A DNA stretch of 64,000 bases from Natrinema sp031626495 (lineage in GTDB: Archaea > Halobacteriota > Halobacteria > Halobacteriales > Natrialbaceae). The stretch's first letter is position 1; each line of letters begins with the position of its first letter. Where the stretch lies: positions 310,001 to 374,000 of the forward strand of contig NZ_JAMQOJ010000005.1 of NCBI RefSeq assembly GCF_031626495.1. The letters are read 5' to 3'. The notes beneath the pieces were generated by a model. That model saw only the letters and a list, made by a program, of their open reading frames with translations, made no database searches and was not told where the DNA came from. Position numbers and translations under genes: made by a program. Positions 18,506 through 26,808 of the stretch are shown piece after piece.

Positions 18506-19636
18506 CTAGCGCTCCGCAGCAGGCGTCCACTCGCGGTCGGTCGCGCCGACGTACCGCGATTCGGGGCGAATCAGCCTGTTGTCCTCGAGTTGCTCGAGAC
18601 AGTGAGCCATCCAGCCGGCGACCCGCGAGACGGCGAACGTCGCGGTGAACAGTTCTTTCGGAACCCCGACGCCGTCGAGTAGCGCGGCGGTGTAGAACTC
18701 GACGTTCGTGTCAAGCCGGCGGTCCGGGCTGTGGGCAGCCAGTTCCTCGACGGCGACGGACTCGAATTCCCGGACGGTCTCGAAGAAGTCGCCGTCTGCC
18801 GACTCGGCGTAGAGGCGTTCCGCGGCCGACTCGAGGACCGCCGCTCGCGGATCGCGGACGCGGTAGACGCGGTGACCGAACCCCATCAGTCGCTCGCCGG
18901 CGGCCAGCTTCGCTTCGACGTAGCCGGCCGGGTCGCCCAGCTCGTGGACCTCCCGCAGCATCTCGAGGACGGGCCCCGGTGCGCCGCCGTGGAGCGGTCC
19001 TTTGAGCGAGCCAACCGCGGCGGTCGCGGCGGAGACGAGGTCCGACTCGGTTGAGACGACAGTTCTGGCGGTGAACGTCGAGGCGTTGACGCCGTGATCG
19101 ACGACGGTGGAGAGGTAGGTCTCGAGCCCGCGGACCGCCGCGTCGTCGGGTTCCTCGCCGGTCAGCATGTGGAGGTAGTTCGCGGCGTGGCCCAGGTCGT
19201 CGCGCGGCTCGATCGGCTCTTCCCCCCGCCGGTAGCGCCAGTAGGTCGCGACGATAGTCGGGACGACGGCGACGAGTCGCCGGGCGAGCGTGGCAGGATC
19301 ATCATCCACGAGCCCCAGGTTCGCGGCCGCGACGCCCATCCGGAGTGCGTCCATCGCGGGTTTCTCTTCCGCGGCGGCGCGCCGGAGCACCGCCCGAACC
19401 TCGGGACAGATCTCGCGACGGCTTGCGAGATCGGCACGGAAGTCGGCCAGTTCCGCGGCCGTCGGCAGCCGGCCCTCGAACAGGAGGAAGACGCTCTCCT
19501 CGTAGGTCGCGTTGGCCGCGAGTTCCTCGATCGGGAACCCGCAGACGGTCAGTTCGCCGTTCTCTCCATCGATTCGACTCAGTCCCGTCTCCGCGACGGT
19601 GATCCCCTCGAGCCCGGGCCGTATCGTCTCGTTCAT
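18506..19636 (-). CDS. Citrate synthase-like protein (paralog with Glu at the catalytic Asp position)
   Basis: The 376-residue protein has the complete fold of archaeal/Gram-positive citrate and 2-methylcitrate synthases. Active-site histidines are present: His181 in VDHGVNASTF, His216 in GPLHGG and His255 in GFGHRVYRVRDPRA. The residue matching the catalytic Asp (pig Asp375, normally in NVDFYSG) is Glu313 in NVEFYTA. It may make citrate, methylcitrate or another acyl-CoA/oxaloacetate product, or be catalytically altered. The ATG at 19636 was chosen over an upstream in-frame codon. A possible TATA (TTACATAT on the minus strand, near 19660) precedes it. It lies downstream of, and is paralogous to, the fusion gene at 19903. 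Confidence 0.85.
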   Translation of the reverse strand: MNETIRPGLEGITVAETGLSRIDGENGELTVCGFPIEELAANATYEESVFLLFEGRLPTAAELADFRADLASRREICPEVRAVLRRAAAEEKPAMDALRMGVAAANLGLVDDDPATLARRLVAVVPTIVATYWRYRRGEEPIEPRDDLGHAANYLHMLTGEEPDDAAVRGLETYLSTVVDHGVNASTFTARTVVSTESDLVSAATAAVGSLKGPLHGGAPGPVLEMLREVHELGDPAGYVEAKLAAGERLMGFGHRVYRVRDPRAAVLESAAERLYAESADGDFFETVREFESVAVEELAAHSPDRRLDTNVEFYTAALLDGVGVPKELFTATFAVSRVAGWMAHCLEQLEDNRLIRPESRYVGATDREWTPAAER

Positions 19637-19902
19637 ACCCGAAACGAGGAGCGAACGATATGTAAGCGCTTGGAGCAATATCGTTCCCCCTCGAGCCGAG
19701 CCTGATGACGGTCGATCGTCGAGGGGTGTGGACAGGACGGCGGATTTCCGGAGTCAGGGCGCGCCGGCCGTGTCCCGATAGCAGCGGTGACGGGGCTGAT
19801 TACGGCCGTTTCGCGAGAAGATCGGCTCCGGACATCCCACCGAAACCGGGCGAAGCTACCGGGGAACGCAGTTTCTCCCCGCCCGCCGACGCGTTCGGTC
19901 GC

Positions 19903-21357
19903 TCAGTCCAGGAGGTCCTCGAGGAGCCGCTCGTCGGTCAGGACTGTCTCGACGACCGATCGGCCCGCGTCGGTCAGCCCGTAGCCATCCTCGCCCCTGA
20001 CGACGAAGTAGTCCCGAAGCTGGCGCAGGTGGTAGTTGAACCGGCCCTTGTCCTCGATCGACGACGATGCGCGAAGCGTCGAGTAGGCGACGGGGTCGTC
20101 CCGGTCGGCCAACAGCAAGAGCAACTCGAGGCGGTCGGGCTCCGAGAGGACGGCGAGCGTTTCGGAGACGGGCTCGAGCGCCGTCGATCGAACCGGATTG
20201 CGGACCAGCGAGTCCCCGGCGACGTGACGGTTCTCGACGGGGGTCCACGCCGTTTCGCTCGCGCCGACGTACTGGCTGGTCGGGCGGACGAGGTCGTCGG
20301 TCTCGCGTTGCTCGAGGCAGTGGGCCGCCCAGCCGCCGACCCGCGAGACGGCGAACGTCGCGGTGAACAGCTCCGTCGGAAGTCCGAGTTCGCGGAGCAA
20401 GGCGGCGGCGTAGAACTCGACGTTCGGCTCCGTCCCGCGCTCGGGGGCGCGCTCGGCCAGCACGTCACCGGCGACGGTCTCGAACTCGCGAACGGTCTCG
20501 AGGAAGCCGTCGTCGCCCGTCGCCCCGACGAGTCGTTCGGTGGCTGCCGAGAGCACCGTCGCTCGCGGATCGCGGACCTGATAGACGGGATGACCGAACC
20601 CCTTGATTCGCTCGCCGGCGTCCAGTCTCTCGCGGACGTACCGCTCGCCGTTGCCGGAGTCGTGGACCGCCCGGAGCATCTCGACGGTCAGCTCGAGCCC
20701 GCCGCCGTGGCGCGGTCCCTTGAACGTCCCGACGGCGGCCGTCACCGCGGAGACGAGGTCAGATTCTGTCGACATGACGGTTCTGGCGGTGAACGTCGAG
20801 GGGTTGAGCCCGTGTTCGAGCAGGGTTACGAGAAAGGTCTCGAGGGCGGGGGTCTCGGCCTCGGTCGGCTCCTCGCCGGTCAGCATGTACAGGTAGTTCG
20901 CGGCGTGGCCCAGGTCGTCGCGCGGCTCGATCGGCTCTTCTCCCTGTCGGTAGCGCCAGTAGGTCGCGACGATCGTCGGGACGATGGCAACGACGCGCTC
21001 GGCGGCCGTTCGCGGATCCGTCTCGTCGGTCTCGAGAGTCGCCGCCGCGACGCCCATTCGGATCGCGTCCATCGCGGAGTTCCCCGTTTCGGCGGCGCGC
21101 TCGAGTAGCTCTCGGACCGCCGGCGGGAGTTCGCGGCGACTCGCGAGGTCGGCCCGGAAGTCAGCTAGTTCCTCGGCCGTCGGCAGCCGGCCCTCGAACA
21201 GGAGGAAGACGCCCTCCTCGTAGGTCGCGTTCGTCGCGAGTTCGTCGATCGGATAGCCGCCGACGACGAGCTCGCCGCGCTCCCCGTCGATGTCGCTGAG
21301 CGCGGTTTCGGCGACGGTGACGTACTCGAGTCGGGGGTCGAAGACCGACGGTGACAC
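19903..21357 (-). CDS. Citrate synthase-like domain fused to a C-terminal winged-helix DNA-binding domain
   Basis: The 484-residue chain is uninterrupted. Residues 1-375 are a citrate-synthase fold closely similar to the neighbour at 18506, with His182 (LEHGLNPSTF), His217 (GPRHGG) and His256 (GFGHPVYQVRDPRA), again with Glu314 in NVEFYAA where Asp is expected. After a linker (376-398), residues 399-475 form an ArsR-like winged helix: TLAVLSEPDRLELLLLLAD, then STLRASSSIEDKGRFNYHL (recognition helix) and the wing VVRGEDGYGLTDAGR. Such wHTH modules are common in haloarchaeal regulators. The start is a GTG. It could sense an acyl-CoA or dicarboxylate and regulate transcription, possibly of the adjacent paralog. 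That role is inference. Confidence 0.85.
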   Translation of the reverse strand: MSPSVFDPRLEYVTVAETALSDIDGERGELVVGGYPIDELATNATYEEGVFLLFEGRLPTAEELADFRADLASRRELPPAVRELLERAAETGNSAMDAIRMGVAAATLETDETDPRTAAERVVAIVPTIVATYWRYRQGEEPIEPRDDLGHAANYLYMLTGEEPTEAETPALETFLVTLLEHGLNPSTFTARTVMSTESDLVSAVTAAVGTFKGPRHGGGLELTVEMLRAVHDSGNGERYVRERLDAGERIKGFGHPVYQVRDPRATVLSAATERLVGATGDDGFLETVREFETVAGDVLAERAPERGTEPNVEFYAAALLRELGLPTELFTATFAVSRVGGWAAHCLEQRETDDLVRPTSQYVGASETAWTPVENRHVAGDSLVRNPVRSTALEPVSETLAVLSEPDRLELLLLLADRDDPVAYSTLRASSSIEDKGRFNYHLRQLRDYFVVRGEDGYGLTDAGRSVVETVLTDERLLEDLLD

Positions 21358-21404
21358 GACGGCTAGAGGATCGGAACCGGCCGTTGTAATGGTTTGGAAG
21401 CGGG

Positions 21405-21776
21405 TCAGTCGCTGACCGCGGCACCGACGACACCGGCGACCGCGCTCTCTATGGCCATCACGATCGATATCGTGACGGCGAACAGGAAGATGCCGATACC
21501 GGCAGCGCCGGAGACCGCGCCGCCGACGGGGCCGAGCGCGAGGCCGGCCACGCCGACGGCGACGCCGACGAGCAGGCCGCCGATGATCCCGCCGAGCGAG
21601 CCCGCGAGCAGTCCGTGCCAGAACCCGCTTCCGAGCCCGCCGCCGGCCATGTAGCCCGCGACGAAGCCACCGAGCAGACCCGCCGCGAGCTGGCCGATAC
21701 CCGGAACCACGAGTCCGACGATCCCGAGGACGGTCGCGACGACGAACCCCACGAAGACGGCGCGCCAGTCTGTCAT
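21405..21776 (-). CDS. Small Gly/Ala-rich membrane protein (DUF5518-like)
   Basis: The 123-residue product starts at the ATG at 21776 (MTDWRAVFVGFVVATVLG). It is almost wholly hydrophobic, with Gly-rich helices such as GLLGGFVAGYMAGGGLGSGF and GSLGGIIGGLLVGVAVGVAG, giving about four membrane segments. Haloarchaeal DUF5518 proteins have this composition; the function is unknown. The gene is divergent from the NOG1 gene with only 82 bases between starts, so they share a promoter region. It ends 47 bases upstream of the citrate-synthase fusion gene on the same strand. Confidence 0.8.
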   Translation of the reverse strand: MTDWRAVFVGFVVATVLGIVGLVVPGIGQLAAGLLGGFVAGYMAGGGLGSGFWHGLLAGSLGGIIGGLLVGVAVGVAGLALGPVGGAVSGAAGIGIFLFAVTISIVMAIESAVAGVVGAAVSD

Positions 21777-21828
21777 GCGATACCGTAGGACGGCGGCAGA
21801 CATAAGCTCGCGGCGGCCAACGGACGCC

Positions 21829-21837
21829 CTTTTATGG
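21829..21837 (+). promoter_or_regulatory. TATA-like box for the NOG1 gene
   Basis: CTTTTATGG lies about 25 bases before the ATG at 21859, consistent with a leaderless transcript. Confidence 0.5.
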
Positions 21838-21858
21838 TCACGCGTTCTATTCGCGAGC

Positions 21859-22848
21859 ATGATTTTCGAAGACCTTCCGACGACGCCCACGTCGGAAGAG
21901 CTGATCGACAAGGCGTTTTCGCGGGCGGCGCGGGCCGGGAAGGCCAAGGGCGGCCTCGAGGCCCAGCAGTCGATGCTCCAGACGGCGGCCAACATCATCT
22001 CCGACAACCTCGAGAACGTGGTCACGGCGTGGCCGGACTTCGAGTACGAGGACGACGTCCACCCGTTCTACTACGAACTGGCCGACGCGATCGTCGACGT
22101 CGACCGGCTCCGCCAGAGCCTCTCCGAGGTAATGTGGGCCAGTCGGAAGGCCCGCGAGATCCACGAGGAGTACCAGCCGCGGCTGCGCAAGACCGACGTG
22201 GACACCGCGCGCAAGCACCGCAAACAGGCGTTCGCCCGGCTCGCAGACATCGTCGAGCAGATCGACGACGAACTGCTCTACATCAACGAGTCGCGCAACG
22301 ACCTGCGCGACCTGCCGGAGATCGACCCCGACGAGCCGACGATCGTCGTGGCCGGCTACCCCAACGTCGGTAAATCCTCGCTCGTCAACGATGTCACCAA
22401 CGCCCGCGGCGAGACCGCATCCTATCCCTTCACCACGAAGGGGATCGGGCTCGGCCACTTCGAGCGCGATCACATCCGCTACCAGATCGTCGACACCCCC
22501 GGGCTGCTCGACCGCCCGCCGCAGGATCGCAACGAGATCGAATCGCAGGCGGTCAGCGCCATCGAACACCTCGCCGACTGCATGCTCGTGATGGTCGACC
22601 CCACCGGAGAGTGCGGCTATCCGATCGGCTCGCAACTCGAGCTCCGGGACGCGATCGCGACCCGGTTCGACGACGTGCCGGTGCTGACGGTCGCGAACAA
22701 GGCCGACCGCTTCGAGGCGGACGAGCTAGACGAAGCCGTCGCGGCCGATTACACCATGAGCGTCGAGACGGGTGCGAACGTCGAAGCCGTGATCGCGGCC
22801 GCCGTCGAGGCGATCGATCACGAGCCCGAGTTGCCGTTCGAGGGGTGA
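21859..22848 (+). CDS. NOG1 family GTP-binding protein (archaeal nucleolar GTP-binding protein 1 homolog)
   Basis: The 329-residue protein has the NOG1 layout: an N-terminal helical bundle (1-150, MIFEDLPTTPTSEELIDKAF) and a TrmE-Era-like G domain with G1 GYPNVGKSS, G2 in the YPFTTKGI segment, G3 DTPGLLDRP and G4 NKAD, followed by a short acidic end. In eukaryotes NOG1 acts in 60S ribosome assembly; archaeal homologs are taken to act on the large subunit. The start at 21859 is preferred because the 28 upstream codons are basic and lie in the promoter. Confidence 0.93.
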   Translation: MIFEDLPTTPTSEELIDKAFSRAARAGKAKGGLEAQQSMLQTAANIISDNLENVVTAWPDFEYEDDVHPFYYELADAIVDVDRLRQSLSEVMWASRKAREIHEEYQPRLRKTDVDTARKHRKQAFARLADIVEQIDDELLYINESRNDLRDLPEIDPDEPTIVVAGYPNVGKSSLVNDVTNARGETASYPFTTKGIGLGHFERDHIRYQIVDTPGLLDRPPQDRNEIESQAVSAIEHLADCMLVMVDPTGECGYPIGSQLELRDAIATRFDDVPVLTVANKADRFEADELDEAVAADYTMSVETGANVEAVIAAAVEAIDHEPELPFEG

Positions 22849-23016
22849 CGGCCGTCGATCGGCGGCCGTCGCGAAGCCGCTTTTCGCTCGCTCTCGCACG
22901 GACGCGGCCGATCCCGGTCGAAAACCGGCCGCCGTACCACCGACGGTTGCACTCGAGGGGGTAGCGAGCGACGTTTGCACGCCTATTAGTGCAGTGGGAG
23001 TGAGTAGCAAGCATAG

Positions 23017-23883
23017 ATGCTCGAGAAGCCAGATCTGAACGGCCAGACCGCGTTTATTACGGGAACGACTCGAGGAATCGGGAAGCAACTCGCGCTCGCG
23101 CTCGCTGAACAGGGATGTAACATCGTCTCGACGGGAAAGACGGTCGACGATTCGGACTCCGACCTCGACGGGACGATCCACAAGACGGCCGACGCGTGCG
23201 CCGAGAAAGGCGTCGAAACGCACGCGATCCAGCTGGACGTCCGCGACGAGGAGAACATCGACGCGGCCATCGACGAGGCGATCGACGAAATGGGCGAGAT
23301 CAACATCGTCATCAACAACGCCTCGGCCATCCAGACGGAGTCCGTCGAGGAGATGCCGGCGAACCGATTCGACCTGATGAACGAGGTCAACGTGCGCGGA
23401 ACCTACCTCGTCTCTCGAGGCTTCATCGACCACCTCAGAGAAGTCGAGGAAGACACCTGGATTCTGACCAACGCCCCGCCGGTCGCGATGGACCGCGCGC
23501 CGGGGCGGGCCGCCTACGCCTGGTCGAAGATGGGGATGTCCTTCATCACGCTGTCGCTGGCCGACGAGCTGGCGGACGACGAGATCGGCTGTAACTCCTT
23601 CTGGCCCGTTACCGCGATCGACACGCGCGCGACCCGCTACTTCGGAATGGGGACCGAAGACGACTGGCGCACACCCGAGATCGTCTCGGACACGGTGCTG
23701 GAGATACTCGACCGCGACCCGGCCGAGTTCACCGGAAACTACGTCTACGACGAAGACTTCCTCCGGGAGGCCGGCGTCGAGGACTTCTCGCAGTACAATC
23801 TCACCGACGGCGATCCGGCCCCGATGTCGGCGCAGATCTTCGATCCCGACTACTCGCGGCCCGAGAGCGGCGACGGGACCTAG
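23017..23883 (+). CDS. Short-chain dehydrogenase/reductase
   Basis: This 288-residue SDR has the cofactor loop TGTTRGIGKQ (about 15-24), the NNAS motif after the fourth strand (INIVINNASAIQ) and the catalytic YAWSK pair (Tyr-x3-Lys, near 167-171). The C-terminal 60 residues (FTGNYVYDEDFLREAGVEDF) match the longer SDR subgroup that includes hydroxysteroid dehydrogenase-like 2 proteins. The substrate is not predictable. NAD(P)(H)-dependent oxidation or reduction in the cytoplasm is expected. It stands alone between the NOG1 gene and a convergent gene, with a TATA-like CCTATTAGTG about 30 bases before the ATG. Confidence 0.9.
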   Translation: MLEKPDLNGQTAFITGTTRGIGKQLALALAEQGCNIVSTGKTVDDSDSDLDGTIHKTADACAEKGVETHAIQLDVRDEENIDAAIDEAIDEMGEINIVINNASAIQTESVEEMPANRFDLMNEVNVRGTYLVSRGFIDHLREVEEDTWILTNAPPVAMDRAPGRAAYAWSKMGMSFITLSLADELADDEIGCNSFWPVTAIDTRATRYFGMGTEDDWRTPEIVSDTVLEILDRDPAEFTGNYVYDEDFLREAGVEDFSQYNLTDGDPAPMSAQIFDPDYSRPESGDGT

Positions 23884-23919
23884 GGGCGTACAACCGCCTT
23901 CGAACCGACGCGGATCAGT

Positions 23920-24408
23920 TCACGCAGCGTTGAACACCAGTCGATCCTGGGCGCCGTGAATCGTCACGACAGCGCGATGCTCGCCGGTCACGAGCGACCG
24001 ATCGATCGTCACCTCGAGCACCGTTCCGACCCGCCACTCGTCGCCGGATTCGAGGACGCGTCTCGAGCGCTCACCCGATTCCACGTAGCTCCCGTCGAGC
24101 AGTATCTCCAGTGCAGCAGGCTCGAGTGTCTCGCCGCCGACGTTCTTGACGTACAGTGTGATCTGCCCGTCGGTGTCGTCGTACGTCGCACCCGCTTCGG
24201 GATCGTTGATAACGGCGATTTCCGCGTCGATCGTCGCGACCGCCCGGTCGGCCTCCGCCGCGGTCGATTGAGCGAACAGCGACGACTGCGTGACGACCGT
24301 GCCGGCGAACGTAGCCGCGATGCTCACCGCGGCGATGAACAACAGCGCCTGGGCGACGGCGGCTCGAACCATCCTCCGTGTTCGAAAGCCAGCGTCGGGG
24401 AACGGCAT
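23920..24408 (-). CDS. Archaellum FlaG/FlaF-like or pilin-like protein
   Basis: The 162-residue protein begins MPFPDAGFRTRRMVRAAVA and has one N-terminal hydrophobic helix (AQALLFIAAVSIAATFAGTVV, within 18-40) followed by a beta-rich extracellular domain: AVINDPEAGATYDDTDGQI, then LYVKNVGGETLEPAALEILLDG. That arrangement matches FlaG/FlaF (ArlG/ArlF) proteins, which anchor the archaellum motor to the S-layer. No archaellum operon is nearby, so it is either an orphan copy or a pilin-like relative. The ATG at 24408 is used; the very long frame upstream is antisense-type basic sequence inside the DUF389 gene. Confidence 0.6.
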   Translation of the reverse strand: MPFPDAGFRTRRMVRAAVAQALLFIAAVSIAATFAGTVVTQSSLFAQSTAAEADRAVATIDAEIAVINDPEAGATYDDTDGQITLYVKNVGGETLEPAALEILLDGSYVESGERSRRVLESGDEWRVGTVLEVTIDRSLVTGEHRAVVTIHGAQDRLVFNAA

Positions 24409-24467
24409 ATGCCTGCCGGCCGGTCGGACGGCGGCACACCGACGGGCTGTACGCGCACGGCCGCCGC

Positions 24468-25757
24468 TCAGTCGAGGACGGTGACGTACCTGACCTCGAC
24501 TTCCACGGACGCGTCGGCGTGGCGGTTGACTCGCTCGCTGAGGGTCTCGGCCAGTTCGGGGACTGACCCGTTCGGCGGTCCGCCGATCGTCACGACGACC
24601 TTCTCGGGGCTCCGGAACGGGTAGTCGTCGCCCATCATCACCTCGAGTTCGAGCAACTGGAACGCCTCGTACTGTTCCTGCGAGAGGGTCGATTCGACCG
24701 CTTCGCGGGCGTCCTGTTCGAAGTTGCCCGCTTCGTAGGAGGCGTACGTGATGCCGCCGAGGAACACCGCGAAGACGAGGACGATGACGACGAGGCCGAC
24801 GATTCGCTGGCGAAGGCGCTGTTCCGTCTCCCCCATCCGGAACAGGTTCTCCGGTCGGTAGCCCGCGTACCACAGCGTCAGGAGGCCGGCGAGGTTCACC
24901 GACAGCAGGTTGACGAGGACGAGAACCGTCGCGCCGATGGCGGCCGCGGGCTGGCCCCACGCGAGAGCGATCCCCGCGACGCCCGCGGGCGGGATCAACG
25001 CCGCCGCGATCATCACGCCGACGAGCGCGACGGAAGTTCCCGTCGCGATGCTCACGACGCCCGCGACGCCAGCACCGAGCGCGATCGCCAGCGAGAGCAG
25101 ATCGGGAGCGAGCCGCTCCGAGATCTCGCCGACGTTCGACAGGACGAGCCCAGGCGGCACGATGTTCGTCATTCTGGCGAGCAGGGCGAACACCGCGGCA
25201 GCACCGATCGCGAGAACGACGCCGATGATCTGGTAGGTAACGCTCTCGGTGAACAGTTCCTCGTCGTCGATCACCGTCCCGACGCTGGCACCCAGCGCCG
25301 GCCCGATCAGCGGCGTGATCACCATCGACCCGACGACGACCGCCGGCGAGTCCAGCAGCAGCCCCGCCGTCGCGACGATCGCGCTGATGATCGTCATCAC
25401 CGCGTAGACCGGAAACGTCGGCGTCAGATCGTCCGCTTCGGCCTGCAACTCCTGACGCGAGATGCGGTCGGACTCCACGTCGCCGTCCTCGTACTCCTCG
25501 CGCAGCGCCTGGAACCGCCGTGAGACGACCGTCTCCGCGTCGACGACGACCGTGTACGCGTCCTCGTCGACCCCTACTTCCTGTAGCTCGTCGAGCACCG
25601 GCTCCACGGCCGCATCGGGCAGCGGAAAGTAGACGACCGCCGTGTACTCCCGACTGCTGTCCTCGTCAGTCAGGACGTAATCGATCCTGCGCTCGTCGAG
25701 CGTCTCGAGGATCGTCTCCCGCTTGCCCGTTGGGACCGTTAACTGTACGAGACGCAC
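24468..25757 (-). CDS. TIGR00341/DUF389 family membrane protein
   Basis: The 429-residue protein opens with a cytosolic alpha/beta domain (MRLVQLTVPTGKRETILETL, 1-90), then about six to eight membrane helices (115-345) with the family's conserved turns DSPAVVVGSMVITPLIGP and MIAAALIPPAGVAGIALAWG, and a C-terminal soluble domain ending VEVEVRYVTVLD. The transported substrate, if any, is unknown. It is divergent from engB and lies 59 bases upstream of the FlaG-like gene. Confidence 0.9.
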   Translation of the reverse strand: MRLVQLTVPTGKRETILETLDERRIDYVLTDEDSSREYTAVVYFPLPDAAVEPVLDELQEVGVDEDAYTVVVDAETVVSRRFQALREEYEDGDVESDRISRQELQAEADDLTPTFPVYAVMTIISAIVATAGLLLDSPAVVVGSMVITPLIGPALGASVGTVIDDEELFTESVTYQIIGVVLAIGAAAVFALLARMTNIVPPGLVLSNVGEISERLAPDLLSLAIALGAGVAGVVSIATGTSVALVGVMIAAALIPPAGVAGIALAWGQPAAAIGATVLVLVNLLSVNLAGLLTLWYAGYRPENLFRMGETEQRLRQRIVGLVVIVLVFAVFLGGITYASYEAGNFEQDAREAVESTLSQEQYEAFQLLELEVMMGDDYPFRSPEKVVVTIGGPPNGSVPELAETLSERVNRHADASVEVEVRYVTVLD

Positions 25758-25913
25758 GGTCCGATCTGAAACACCCCGGGGTCATAACTCCGGGGCATTC
25801 AGTCCCACGCAACGGGGTCACGGTCCGGCTCCCGCCCCCTCCGTGGCTCGAGGGCGAATCAGACCGATAGCCGTCTCGGTGGGTATTAACCCGCGACGCG
25901 CCTACACCAGGGT

Positions 25914-26531
25914 ATGTTCGATACCCGCCCGAATCGGGAGGCCGAAGTCGCCCTCGTCGGCCGCTCGAACGTGGGCAAATCCACGCTCATGCGCGAGCTG
26001 ACCGGCCACAGCTTCGACACCGGGGGCAAACCCGGCGTCACCCGCTCGCCCAACCACTACGACTGGGCACCGGAGGACTTCGTCATCACCGACCTCCCCG
26101 GCTTCGGGTTCATGAGCGGCGTCGACGAAGACCACCGCGAGCAGATCAAGACCGAGATCGTCCGCTATCTCGAGGAGTACGCCGACAACGTCCTCGTGGC
26201 GATCCTCGTCGTCGACGGCAAGAGCGTCATCGACATCATCGACCGCCACTCCGGCCCCGACGAGATCCCCTACGACGTCGAGATGTTCCACTTCCTGCGC
26301 GATCTCGGCATCCCCACCGTCGTCGCCGTCAACAAGATGGACAAGGTCGACGACCGCGACGAGCGGCTGAACGAACTCTGCGACCGCCTCGGCCTCTACC
26401 CGCCGTGGAAACAGTGGCAGGAGACCATCGCCCCGATCACCGCAAAGAACGGGCAGATCACCGCCCTCAACGAGGCCGTCCGCGGCCACCTCCACGAGCA
26501 GAATCGGGACGACCTGTTCAAATTCTTCTAA
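25914..26531 (+). CDS. engB: EngB-type GTP-binding protein
   Basis: The 205-residue GTPase has G1 GRSNVGKST (about 16-24), G2 region GGKPGVTRSP, G3 DLPGFGFM and G4 NKMDK. These match the TrmE-Era-EngA-EngB-Septin family member EngB/YsxC, which in bacteria is needed for 50S subunit assembly. The ATG at 25914 follows a TATA-like GGTATTAAC at about 25 bases. Together with the NOG1 gene at 21859 it gives this region two ribosome-assembly GTPases. Confidence 0.93.
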   Translation: MFDTRPNREAEVALVGRSNVGKSTLMRELTGHSFDTGGKPGVTRSPNHYDWAPEDFVITDLPGFGFMSGVDEDHREQIKTEIVRYLEEYADNVLVAILVVDGKSVIDIIDRHSGPDEIPYDVEMFHFLRDLGIPTVVAVNKMDKVDDRDERLNELCDRLGLYPPWKQWQETIAPITAKNGQITALNEAVRGHLHEQNRDDLFKFF

Positions 26532-26666
26532 CGAAATTTTGCCCTGCGTTCTGAGCGGACGGGTGCCCTGACAGCGCACCCGTCCGCTCGTCACTCGGCA
26601 AAATTTCGATGAAAAGCACTCCTCCTTCCCCTCCACGCGAGCGCGGCGCGAACCGCCGCGCTCGCG
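26532..26666. repeat. Nested perfect inverted repeat plus a second hairpin after engB
   Basis: The region 26532-26808 contains no gene. Directly after the engB stop, CGAAATTTTGCC (26532-26543) pairs perfectly with GGCAAAATTTCG (26597-26608), and inside it GAGCGGACGGGTGC (26553-26566) pairs perfectly with 26576-26589 around a 9-base loop. A second perfect hairpin with 13-bp arms (CGCGAGCGCGGCG) lies at 26636-26666. The first is a plausible intrinsic terminator or cruciform. Confidence 0.85.
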
Positions 26667-26808
26667 TTTCGGGTCAGTCGTCGGCCCGCTCGCTCACCCT
26701 TCGGGTTCGCTCGCGGTGAATGCCGGTGAGCGCCTGCCCTCCCCCGGGTTGCACGGCTCTCGTGGTACTCGAGCCGCGCGCCCGGCCATCGACCCGTGAC
26801 CGACCGGC

